A DNA stretch of 64,000 bases from the NCBI RefSeq assembly GCF_900250075.1, contig NZ_LT977071.1:434001-498000 (forward strand), in the 5' to 3' direction. The notes under the pieces are model-generated. The model did no database searches. It saw only the letters and a list, made by a program, of their open reading frames with translations, and had not been told where the DNA came from. This DNA is from Cupriavidus taiwanensis. Lineage in GTDB: Bacteria; Pseudomonadota; Gammaproteobacteria; Burkholderiales; Burkholderiaceae. The number at the start of each line of letters is the position of its first letter. Position 1 is the stretch's first letter. Positions 25,162-32,759 of the stretch are shown here, piece after piece. A program made the position numbers and the translations under genes.

Positions 25162-25884
25162 TCAGGCGTGCGCCGGGCAGCCGCAGCCGTTGGCCGGCGG
25201 GATGGCGGAAGCGGTGGCCGCCGCGGTTTCGAACAGCACGTTGTTTTCCAGGTGGATGTGTTCCATCAGGTCTTCGCGCAGCGCGCGCAGGCCCAGGTAG
25301 AGCGCGCGCCAGGTATTGCAGGCCGCGCGCGGCAGCGTGATGTCGTCGGTCAGCTCGGCCAGCCGCTGCAGGGCCACGCCGTGGTCGTCGTGCTCGGCGC
25401 GCATCACGGCGATCGGGCGGCTCGCGGCGGCATGCAGGCCGCGCAGCAGCATCGGGAACAGCACCTGCTCTTCCTTCTGCATGTGCGATTCCAGCTCGCC
25501 CAGCATCTCGCTCAGGTGGTCGGCCAGGCCCAGCGGGCACTCCGGCCGGTCGCCGTGGACTTGCTCGACGCGCCGCGCCAGGCGGATCAGCTCGGGCAAC
25601 TGCTCGCGATGGCGGGCGTGGAAGCGCACCAGGATATGCTCGATCAATGCCGGCGGCGCGGCCCTGTTCCAGTCCTGCGCAGAGGGATCCGCGTCGTTCT
25701 GCAGCGCTTGCAGCTGTGCTGCGATGGCGGCCACGGCAGCGGCATCGAGCCCCTTCTGCTGCGCGGCGTCGCGCAGGCTCTGCTTGCCGCCGCAGCAGAA
25801 GTCCAGACCGTGGTCGTGGAAAATGCGGGTGGCGCCGGGGATCTGGCGGGCCAGCTGGCCCAGCGAATGGTCTTGCAACGTCAT
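25162..25884 (-). CDS. norA: Di-iron NO-binding / Fe-S repair protein NorA (RIC/YtfE family)
   Basis: A 240-residue protein of the RIC (YtfE/ScdA) family. The N-terminal ScdA-like part holds DHGLDFCCGGKQSL. The hemerythrin-like bundle provides iron-ligand histidines and glutamates in RFHARHREQLPEL, ESHMQKEEQVLFPML, RAEHDDHG and EHIHLENNVLF. In Ralstonia eutropha NorA is encoded with norB and lowers free cytoplasmic NO. The ATG at 25884 has GGAGA upstream. Directly upstream are the sigma-54 promoter and three NorR boxes, so it is the first gene of the norAB operon. Confidence 0.95.
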   Translation of the reverse strand: MTLQDHSLGQLARQIPGATRIFHDHGLDFCCGGKQSLRDAAQQKGLDAAAVAAIAAQLQALQNDADPSAQDWNRAAPPALIEHILVRFHARHREQLPELIRLARRVEQVHGDRPECPLGLADHLSEMLGELESHMQKEEQVLFPMLLRGLHAAASRPIAVMRAEHDDHGVALQRLAELTDDITLPRAACNTWRALYLGLRALREDLMEHIHLENNVLFETAAATASAIPPANGCGCPAHA

Positions 25885-25924
25885 GGCGGTTTCTCCGTGT
25901 GGATGTGGTGACCGCAAGACATAC

Positions 25925-25939
25925 GCGAGCAGCGTGCCA
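25925..25939 (-). promoter_or_regulatory. Sigma-54 promoter of norAB
   Basis: TGGCACG-CTGC-TCGC on the minus strand matches the -24/-12 consensus with correct spacing, 41 bases before the norA start. NorR boxes lie 40-97 bases further upstream, the usual enhancer position. Confidence 0.85.
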
Positions 25940-25978
25940 GTTAAAAACCCCCTGGAATCAAGGTCTTGGAAAACACAG

Positions 25979-26036
25979 GGTATTAACTACCTTATACTTG
26001 TCACGGTATTAAGTACCCTTTACGGTGTTTTCCACC
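25979..26036. promoter_or_regulatory. Three NorR enhancer boxes, GGT-N7-ACC
   Basis: GGTATTAACTACC (25979-25991), GGTATTAAGTACC (26005-26017) and GGTGTTTTCCACC (26024-26036) all match the NorR core. Three boxes is the number established upstream of norA in Ralstonia eutropha. The third ends one base before the norR start codon, so bound NorR may also repress its own gene. Confidence 0.9.
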
Positions 26037-27602
26037 ATGATTCCTGCCACCGTCATGTATCCCGACCTGCTGGCCGACCTCGTCATCGACCTGCCGCACG
26101 CGGTGCGCCTGCAGCGGCTGGTCAGCGCGTTGCGCACGCATTTCCGCTGCGGCGCGGTGGCGCTGCTGCGGCTGGAGGAAGACCACCTGCGCCCGGTGGC
26201 GGTCGACGGCCTGGTGCGCGACGCGCTGGGCCGGCGCTTTGCGGTGGGCCTGCATCCGCGCCTGGCCGCGATCCTGGCGCGCCGCGGCGTGACCTGCTTC
26301 CATCACGACAGCATGCTGCCGGACCCGTACGATGGCCTGATCGACGAGCATGTGGGCGAGCCGCTGCCGGTGCATGACTGCATGGGCACCCGGCTGGAAG
26401 TGGACGGCCAGCCGTGGGGCGTGCTGACGCTGGATGCGCTGACGGTCGGCACCTTCGACGGCGCGGCCCAGGCCGAATTGCAGCGGCTGACGGTGATCGT
26501 CGAGGCCGCCGTCCGCACCACCCGGCTCGAGGGCGAGATCCGCGCGCTGCAGCTTGCGCGCGGCACCCCCGAGTCCGAGGAAGGCATGGCCCCGCACGAC
26601 ATCGGCGCCGAGATCATCGGCCAGAGCGAGGCCATCGCCAACTTGCTGCATGAACTGGAAGTGGTGGCCGACACCGACCTGCCGGTGCTGCTGCTGGGCG
26701 AGACCGGCGTGGGCAAGGAGCTGTTCGCGCACCGCCTGCACCGCCAGTCGCGCCGGCGCGCGCAGCCGCTGGTGCATGTCAACTGCGCCGCGCTGCCCGA
26801 GTCGCTGGCCGAAAGCGAGCTGTTCGGCCATGCGCGCGGCGCCTTCTCCGGCGCCACCGGCGAGCGCCCGGGGCGCTTCGAGGCCGCCGACGGCGGCACC
26901 CTGTTTCTCGACGAGGTGGGCGAACTGCCGCTGGCGATCCAGGCCAAGCTGCTGCGCACGCTGCAGAACGGCGAGATCCAGCGGCTGGGCTCGGACCGCC
27001 CGCGCCGCGTCAACGTGCGCGTGATCGCCGCCACCAACCGCAACCTGCGCGAGCATGTGCGCGACGGCTCGTTCCGCGCCGACCTGTACCACCGCCTGTC
27101 GGTGTACCCGATCCCGATCCCGCCGCTGCGCGAGCGTGGCAACGACGTGCTGCTGCTGGCGGGGCGCTTTCTCGAGCTGAACCGTGCCCGCCTGGGCCTG
27201 CGCAGCCTGCGGCTGTCGGGCGGCGCACAGGACGCGCTGCGACACTACCGCTGGCCCGGCAACGTGCGCGAGCTGGAACACGTGATCAGCCGCGCCGCGC
27301 TGCGCGCGGTCAGCCGCGGCGCGGGCCGCAATGACATCGTGACGCTGGAGCCGGAACTGCTCGACCTCGACGGCCTGGAGTTGCCGACCGCCACGCACGC
27401 CGGCACCGGCGCGGCCAGCCCGCCCGCCGCGTCGGCGCCGGCCGCAGGCATCACCCTGCGCGACGCCGTCGAGCACACCCAGCGTGCCTGCATCGCGCAG
27501 GCCCTGCGCGACCACGGCGGCAACTGGGCGCAGGCGGCGCGCCAGCTCGGCATCGACGCCAGCAACCTGCACAAGCTGGCCAGGCGGCTGGGTTGCAAGT
27601 GA
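26037..27602 (+). CDS. norR: NO-responsive sigma-54 activator NorR
   Basis: A 521-residue enhancer-binding protein. Order: GAF domain (about 20-170) that binds NO at a non-heme iron, AAA+ domain (about 200-430) with Walker A GETGVGKE and Walker [13 protein letters not shown], and a Fis-type HTH at the C-terminus (NWAQAARQLGIDASNLHKLARRLG). The sigma-54-contacting loop reads GAFSGA instead of the usual GAFTGA. The ATG at 26037 was chosen; a GTG 4 codons upstream also reads in frame. It diverges from norAB and activates it when NO is present. Confidence 0.95.
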   Translation: MIPATVMYPDLLADLVIDLPHAVRLQRLVSALRTHFRCGAVALLRLEEDHLRPVAVDGLVRDALGRRFAVGLHPRLAAILARRGVTCFHHDSMLPDPYDGLIDEHVGEPLPVHDCMGTRLEVDGQPWGVLTLDALTVGTFDGAAQAELQRLTVIVEAAVRTTRLEGEIRALQLARGTPESEEGMAPHDIGAEIIGQSEAIANLLHELEVVADTDLPVLLLGETGVGKELFAHRLHRQSRRRAQPLVHVNCAALPESLAESELFGHARGAFSGATGERPGRFEAADGGTLFLDEVGELPLAIQAKLLRTLQNGEIQRLGSDRPRRVNVRVIAATNRNLREHVRDGSFRADLYHRLSVYPIPIPPLRERGNDVLLLAGRFLELNRARLGLRSLRLSGGAQDALRHYRWPGNVRELEHVISRAALRAVSRGAGRNDIVTLEPELLDLDGLELPTATHAGTGAASPPAASAPAAGITLRDAVEHTQRACIAQALRDHGGNWAQAARQLGIDASNLHKLARRLGCK

Positions 27603-27748
27603 ACCCGGTCCGGCTCCGGGGCCGCGGCGGCATGGCAAGTCGCGCCATTACCGCATAAGCTGATCCGGATGCCCAAACAGGGCGCCATCGTCGTGTGCAG
27701 CAACTGCCGCCCACTGCGCGCACGGCCCGCCACTGGAGAATCCCCGTG

Positions 27749-28177
27749 ATGATGACCGCAACGCAAGTCTTCTGGCCGCCGGTGTTCTGGCCCTTTCCCG
27801 CCGTCTACGCCGGCGCCCCGCAGCTGGGGGCCATGCAGGCCGACCTGGCCGGGATCTGGCACCGCATGGCCGAACTCAACCTGGACTTCACCCGCACCCT
27901 GTTCGAGAACATCCAGTTCGACGCCATGGGCACGATGATGGAGCCCGACCCAGAATCCCGCTACGCGCGCGAGATCGCCAGCGAGCTGCCGCTGCTCGGC
28001 GGTTCGCTGCATTACGCCTCGGCCATGCTGGAGCTGTATGCCCGTGCCCAGCAGAAGTGGATCGACGGCTGGGGCCACCTGCTGACGCGCGGCATGGGGT
28101 TCGAGTGGCCGGGCCTGCAGCAGGATGTCGTCGACATCCCGTTCTGGCTGGTGCGGGACACCCCGAGGCAGGCCTGA
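27749..28177 (+). CDS. Hypothetical helical protein downstream of norR
   Basis: A 142-residue protein, not recognised. It is acidic overall, with two Trp/Pro-rich segments (VFWPPVFWPFPAVYAG near the N-terminus, DVVDIPFWLVRD near the C-terminus) around amphipathic helices (MQADLAGIWHRMAELNLDF, LHYASAMLELYARAQQKW). The helical middle is loosely like phasins or other granule-surface proteins, which is only an impression. GGAG lies about 12 bases before the ATG at 27749 (a GTG sits directly before it). It follows norR by 146 bases on the same strand. No signal peptide or clear transmembrane helix. Confidence 0.65.
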   Translation: MMTATQVFWPPVFWPFPAVYAGAPQLGAMQADLAGIWHRMAELNLDFTRTLFENIQFDAMGTMMEPDPESRYAREIASELPLLGGSLHYASAMLELYARAQQKWIDGWGHLLTRGMGFEWPGLQQDVVDIPFWLVRDTPRQA

Positions 28178-28376
28178 GCGGGTCCTGATCCCGCCAGGGC
28201 GCGCTTGACCGGGCGGCGGCCGCGCGGCCGCTGTTGCATCGGCGCACCCGCCGCCAAGCCAGCGGTGGCGCCCGGTATCATGCTGGCTGACGAGATCGCG
28301 GAGCGCACGCAACCGGCGTGCGCCTGGCCGGGCGGCGGCACCCATGCCCGGGTCTCGAAGACGCGCGCCGCCTTCA

Positions 28377-29963
28377 ATGCCCTCATATTCGCTGGTTCTC
28401 CTGCTTACCGTCGCCGTGGTTGCCTGCATCGGCATGGCCATCGCCACCTGGCCGCGGCGCGACGATCCGACCGTGCAGGCCTTCCTGGTGCTGGCCGCCG
28501 GCGCGGCCACCTGGAGCGGCGGCCGCCTGCTCGAGATCAGCTCGACCGACCTGGAGGGACGCATCCTGTGGGCCAAGATCCAGTACCTCGGCATCGTCGC
28601 GGTGCCGATAGGCTGGCTGGTGGCGATGGTGCACCTGAGCCGCCCGCGCTACGTGGTGCCCTGGTCGCGGCTGTGGCTGCCGGTGCTGGCGGCGGTGGTC
28701 ACGGTGGTGATGGTCTTTACCAACGAGCGCCACGGGCTGGTGTGGCCGCGCATTACGCTGATGCCACCCGGCGTGCTGCCCGGCGCGGTGTTCGACCATG
28801 GCATCGGCTATGCCGTGGTGGCGGCGTGGTCGTACCTGCTGCTGGCGCTGAGCCTGTATTTCCTGGTCACGGCCGAGGTCCCCAACGGCGCCTTGTCGCG
28901 CCGCGGGCGCGCCATCCTGGGCGGGGGCCTGGCCTTGCCACTGGTGGCCAATGTCGCCTATCTCAACCGCTGGACCGGGCCGCTGGGCGGCGACCTGACC
29001 CCGGCGACGTTTTCGCTGATGGCGGCGCTGGTGTGGTTCTGCGGGCTGCGCACGCACCTGGACGATATCGGCCACTACGCGCGGCTGCGCGTGTTCGATG
29101 CGCTCGGCGAAGGCTGCGTCATCGTCGACGGCCATGGCACCATCGTCGAATTCAATCCCGCCGCCGCGCAGCTGTGGCCGGCGCTGCGTCGCGGCGACCC
29201 GCTGCCCGCCGGCTGGGACACTGCACTGCGGCCTTCTCCCGCAAACGCTGAGGCACACGCCGCGGACAGTGTTGCCATGCCCTTCGTGCCGCCCGGCGCG
29301 CCGTTCGAGCTGACCGGCGAACGCGTCGCCCGGCTGGACGGCAGGCAGATCGGCAGCCTGCTGTTCCTGCGCGACATCAGCCGCTTCCAGTCGCGCGAGC
29401 TGGCGCTGAGCGCGCGGCTGGGCCAGACCGAGGAACAGTTGTGGCAGGTCCAGGCGGACCTGGACATCGACGCACTGACCGGCATCCGCAACCGCCGCTA
29501 CTTCCAGCGCGAATCGATCGCCGCCGTGACGCGCGCGTGCGAGCGCGGCCAGCCGCTTGGGTTGCTGATCCTGGACGTGGACCAGTTCAAGCAATACAAC
29601 GACCTGCATGGCCACATGGCCGGCGACGATTGCCTGCGGCAGATCGCCGGCGCCCTCAGCGGCGTGCTGCACGGCGAGCAGTTCTGCGCGCGCCTGGGCG
29701 GCGAAGAGTTCGCCGCGGTGCTGCCCGGCGCGAGCCGCGATGAAACCCGCGAGCTGGCGCGCCGCATGGTGGCCGCGGTGCGCGACCTGGGCATTGCGCA
29801 TCAGGGCACGCCAGTGCAGCCGGTGGTGACGATCAGCGTGGGCGCGGTCTGGGCCGTGCCCGAAACGCCGCGGCTGGAGCCGCTGCTGCACCGCGCCGAC
29901 AGCGCGATGTATCGCGCCAAGCGCGCCGGGCGCAACCGCTTCATGCTGGACGGCGAGGCCTGA
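28377..29963 (+). CDS. Membrane-bound diguanylate cyclase (7TM sensor, PAS-like, GGDEF)
   Basis: About 528 residues. The N-terminal 220 residues carry seven to eight hydrophobic helices of the histidine-kinase-N (7TM) sensor type. A PAS-like segment follows (YARLRVFDALGEGCVIVDGHGTIVEFNPAA), then a GGDEF domain (DALTGIRNRRYFQ, DVDQFKQYND, active site GGEEF near residue 441). GGEEF is catalytically competent in other cyclases, so it should make cyclic-di-GMP. No RxxD inhibitory site is seen at the usual position. The start is uncertain: 28377 puts the first helix at residue 4, and an ATG at 28344 is also possible. Its end is 8 bases from the convergent ubiT gene. Confidence 0.9.
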   Translation: MPSYSLVLLLTVAVVACIGMAIATWPRRDDPTVQAFLVLAAGAATWSGGRLLEISSTDLEGRILWAKIQYLGIVAVPIGWLVAMVHLSRPRYVVPWSRLWLPVLAAVVTVVMVFTNERHGLVWPRITLMPPGVLPGAVFDHGIGYAVVAAWSYLLLALSLYFLVTAEVPNGALSRRGRAILGGGLALPLVANVAYLNRWTGPLGGDLTPATFSLMAALVWFCGLRTHLDDIGHYARLRVFDALGEGCVIVDGHGTIVEFNPAAAQLWPALRRGDPLPAGWDTALRPSPANAEAHAADSVAMPFVPPGAPFELTGERVARLDGRQIGSLLFLRDISRFQSRELALSARLGQTEEQLWQVQADLDIDALTGIRNRRYFQRESIAAVTRACERGQPLGLLILDVDQFKQYNDLHGHMAGDDCLRQIAGALSGVLHGEQFCARLGGEEFAAVLPGASRDETRELARRMVAAVRDLGIAHQGTPVQPVVTISVGAVWAVPETPRLEPLLHRADSAMYRAKRAGRNRFMLDGEA

Positions 29964-29970
29964 GCCGCGC

Positions 29971-30435
29971 TCAGGATGCGGCGCCGACCCGTCCCGCGGT
30001 GGCGCCATGCAGCGCCACCAGCCGCGCCGCGGCCTGGCTGACCCACGCCGGCCGCGGCGCCGCATCGAGCCAGTACTTGACCTCCAGCCCCAGCGCAGTG
30101 TCGCCGCTGATGACCAGCCGGCGCTGGAAGAACAGGGTGTCGGTGTCGGCCTCGCCGCCCAGCAGGCGCAGGTAGTCCACGGCGCAGGCACGCAGCGTCA
30201 GCGCGGGCTCGGCGTCGGTGCTGCCGGCGCGGAAGCGCCCGCCTTCGCAGCGGAACGGCACGGCCAGCTCCAGGTCCTGCACCGTCAGCAGGAAGGCATG
30301 CCCATCCAGTGCCGCGGGCGGCTCCAGCCAGCCGGCGCGGCGCGCCAGCTCCAGCGCGGCCACCAGCGGCAGCGCCCGCGCGCGTGCCGGCAGGCGCCGG
30401 TGCACGCCCGCCATCAGCTTGTGCAGCGCGCTCAT
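29971..30435 (-). CDS. ubiT: SCP2-domain protein UbiT, O2-independent ubiquinone synthesis
   Basis: A 154-residue protein with an SCP2 lipid-binding domain. The signature TLFFQRRLVISGDTALGLEVKYWLD is that of UbiT (YhbT). In E. coli UbiT works with UbiU and UbiV to make ubiquinone without oxygen, probably by carrying the prenylated intermediates. The ATG at 30435 overlaps the ubiV stop by 4 bases (ATGA) and has GGGAGG upstream, so the two are coupled. Convergent with the GGDEF gene. Confidence 0.93.
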   Translation of the reverse strand: MSALHKLMAGVHRRLPARARALPLVAALELARRAGWLEPPAALDGHAFLLTVQDLELAVPFRCEGGRFRAGSTDAEPALTLRACAVDYLRLLGGEADTDTLFFQRRLVISGDTALGLEVKYWLDAAPRPAWVSQAAARLVALHGATAGRVGAAS

Positions 30436-31424
30436 GCCGGGGCCTCCCAGGCGATGCCGGCGCGGCCGTGCCAGTAGCCGTTGCATGGCTGGGCACCGGC
30501 CGGCGCGATGCCGCTGGCGGCCGGCGGTCGTTGCCCGGCGCGGATCGCCGCCAACTGCTGCACCACCGCAAGCGTGCCCGACGAATGCGGGCTGACGCGC
30601 AGCATCCCCACGCCCATTCGCGCCATCGCCAGCGTCTCGGCGCACAGGTCAAGGCAGGTGGCGCTCTGCGTCTGCACCCCGTTCAGCGTGAAGAACGCCT
30701 GCCCTTCGCCGGTCGCGGCGACCAGGCCATCGGGATAGTCCATGCAGCGGAATTCGCAGCTGTCCTTGCGCAGGCGATGATGGCGCGCGGTAAAGCAGCG
30801 CGCCGAGAACGCCAGCGGCAGGCGGCCCCAGACCAAGGCTTCGAGCTGCATGCCGGCGGGCCGCGCCGCCGCCAGCGCGGCCAGCGTGGTGCCGTCCATT
30901 TCCACCGGCGCGACACAGCCCACCGCGCCCAGGCTGGCCAGCCACGCCAGCGTATCGGCATGGTAGGCATTCAGATGCGGGCCGCCGAGGAAGGGCCGCC
31001 CGCCCATGCAACGCACCGCGCCGGGATCGTTGGCCTCGACCAGGTAGTCGTCCTGCGCGCACACGCGCCGCATCCAGGCGATATCGGTGTCGGACTCGAC
31101 CAGCACCGGCGTGGACAGCACCACTTCCTTGCCGGCATCGCGCAGCATCTGCGCAATCTCCAGCCATTGCGCATGGCGGATTTCATGGCGGCGGGTGCAG
31201 ACGGTTTCGCCCAGGTAGACGCGGTCGACCGGCGCGTCGGCGACCGACGCATAGAACTGCAGCACGGCCTCGCGCGGCCAGTAGTACAGCAGCGGACCGA
31301 GGGCGATGCCGAAGCCGGGCATCGCGGCGGCGTGCGGCATCGCGGCCGCGGCGGTGTGTGGCATGGAAAGCTCCATCGTGGCCGGCAGGTCCGGCATGTC
31401 CGGATACAGGCAGGTGGGTGTCAT
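30432..31424 (-). CDS. ubiV: U32-family 4Fe-4S hydroxylase subunit UbiV
   Basis: A 330-residue U32 peptidase-like protein. The family start GIALGPLLYYWPRE appears only at about residue 37, so the N-terminus carries some 35 extra Pro/Ala/His residues, or translation begins at an internal ATG. Four cysteines match the UbiV cluster pattern: one in GETVCTRR and three in RCFTARHHRLRKDSCEFRC. With UbiU it hydroxylates ubiquinone precursors under anaerobic conditions, using an oxygen source other than O2. ubiU ends 4 bases upstream and ubiT overlaps downstream. Confidence 0.92.
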   Translation of the reverse strand: MTPTCLYPDMPDLPATMELSMPHTAAAAMPHAAAMPGFGIALGPLLYYWPREAVLQFYASVADAPVDRVYLGETVCTRRHEIRHAQWLEIAQMLRDAGKEVVLSTPVLVESDTDIAWMRRVCAQDDYLVEANDPGAVRCMGGRPFLGGPHLNAYHADTLAWLASLGAVGCVAPVEMDGTTLAALAAARPAGMQLEALVWGRLPLAFSARCFTARHHRLRKDSCEFRCMDYPDGLVAATGEGQAFFTLNGVQTQSATCLDLCAETLAMARMGVGMLRVSPHSSGTLAVVQQLAAIRAGQRPPAASGIAPAGAQPCNGYWHGRAGIAWEAPA

Positions 31425-31428
31425 GGTG

Positions 31429-32487
31429 TCAGCGCCAGGGGCGGTCGTAGGCGCCCTGCGTAACCTGGTCGCCTTCGGCATGGCGTCCCAGCGTGCCCTG
31501 CCACTCCTGGCGCGGCGCGAAGCGCGCCGGATCGGCGCAGGCGGCGTCGATCGCCGCGCGCAGCACGCCGACCACGTCGCCGACATAGCGCGGGCTGCGC
31601 TGGCGCCCTTCGATCTTGATCGCGGCAATGCCCATGTCGATCAGCGCCGGCAGCAGCGACAGCGCATTCAGGCTGGTGGGCTCCTCCAGCACGTAGCCGC
31701 GCTCGCCCTCGACCTCGAAGCGGCCCTTGCACAGCGTCGGATAGCCGGCCGGCTCGCCGGGCGCGTAGCTGTCGATCAGGATGCCCGACAGCCGTGCCTG
31801 CATGGTGCCGTCCTGCTCGGTCCAGCGCACCGCATGCGCGGGCGAGCACACCCCCTTGTTGTTGGGCGAATCGCCGGTGGCATACGACGACAGCAGGCAG
31901 CGCCCCTCGGCCATCACGCACAGGCTGCCGAAGCCGAACACCTCCAGCTCGACGCTGGTCTGGCGCGCCAGCTTGCCGATCTGCGCCAGCGACAGCACGC
32001 GCGGCAGCACCACGCGGCGGATATTGAAGCGCTCGCGCATCAGCTCGATGGCATCGGCATGCGTGGCCGAGCCCTGCACCGACAAGTGCAGCCGCAGGTC
32101 CGGATGGCGCGCGCAGGCATAGCCCATCAGGCCCGCGTCGGCCATGATCACGGCATCGGCGCCCAGGTCCGCGGCCGCATCGACGGCGCGGTGCCACTGC
32201 GCCACCGCGCCCATCTGCGCAAAGGTGTTGATGGCGAACAGCACCTCGGCGCCGCGCGCATGGGCTTCGGCCACGCCGGTGCGGATGTCGGCCTCGGTGA
32301 AATTCAGGCCGCCGAAGTTGCGCGCGTTGGTGGCATCGCGCAGGCCCAGGTAGACCGCGTCGGCGCCGTGCTGCAAGGCCACGCGCAGCGCCGCCAGCGA
32401 GCCGGCGGGCGCAACCAGTTGCGGGCGGCGCGGCGCGCACGCGGCGGCCGAAGGCGAGTCGGAGCGGGCGGGAGTGGAACAGGTCAT
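31429..32487 (-). CDS. ubiU: U32-family 4Fe-4S hydroxylase subunit UbiU
   Basis: A 352-residue U32 protein: LVAPAGSLAALRVALQHGADAVYLGL, then NFGGLNFT, HLSVQGSATHAD and the late AAIKIEGRQRSPRYV. The four cluster cysteines lie in FGSLCVMAEGRC, NNKGVCSPAHA and YPTLCKGRF. It forms a heterodimer with UbiV for O2-independent ubiquinone hydroxylation, which supplies quinone to nitrate and NO respiration. First gene of ubiUVT. The ATG at 32487 was taken because it is the last one before the conserved region; about 25 low-complexity residues precede the fold. An FNR-type promoter is placed exactly ahead. Confidence 0.93.
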   Translation of the reverse strand: MTCSTPARSDSPSAAACAPRRPQLVAPAGSLAALRVALQHGADAVYLGLRDATNARNFGGLNFTEADIRTGVAEAHARGAEVLFAINTFAQMGAVAQWHRAVDAAADLGADAVIMADAGLMGYACARHPDLRLHLSVQGSATHADAIELMRERFNIRRVVLPRVLSLAQIGKLARQTSVELEVFGFGSLCVMAEGRCLLSSYATGDSPNNKGVCSPAHAVRWTEQDGTMQARLSGILIDSYAPGEPAGYPTLCKGRFEVEGERGYVLEEPTSLNALSLLPALIDMGIAAIKIEGRQRSPRYVGDVVGVLRAAIDAACADPARFAPRQEWQGTLGRHAEGDQVTQGAYDRPWR

Positions 32488-32533
32488 CGGAGATGGCGCC
32501 GGCGGCGGCGCGGGGGAAGGAAGACAGCGGCCG

Positions 32534-32575
32534 ATGCTAGCCAAGCGCCCGCGGCAGGGGCTTGACCGTGCGCAA
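32534..32575 (-). promoter_or_regulatory. FNR/DNR-type class II promoter of ubiUVT
   Basis: On the minus strand the box TTGCG-CACG-GTCAA (32562-32575) is centred 32 bases from a -10 TAGCAT (32534-32539), placing the box at about -41.5. The shared core GGTCAAGCCCCTGC and CTAGCATCGG recur with identical spacing before the NnrS-like gene at 35386. Confidence 0.6.
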
Positions 32576-32651
32576 ACCCACGCCAACGGCACCCTGGCCG
32601 CGACGGGCTATGCCGGTCGGCGTAGGCCGATGGCAGGCCACCCGGCCACGC

Positions 32652-32665
32652 TTGACCTGCGGCAA
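32652..32665 (+). promoter_or_regulatory. FNR/DNR-type box before the nitronate monooxygenase gene
   Basis: TTGAC-CTGC-GGCAA lies 95 bases before the start at 32760. No clear -10 is seen at class II distance, so it is weaker evidence than the ubiU site. Confidence 0.4.
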
Positions 32666-32759
32666 ACGCGGGCCCGTGCCGCTGTGCCACGCTTGCGCGT
32701 CATCCCCGCGCCGGGGCCGCCGTGCGGCCCGGCGTCCATCCCCTTCCGGAGACCCGTTT

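Noticed and set aside
32690..32712. A -10 element for the nitronate monooxygenase promoter
   Set aside because: No TAxxxT-like hexamer at 32 bases from the FNR-type box; the box there is listed with low confidence only.
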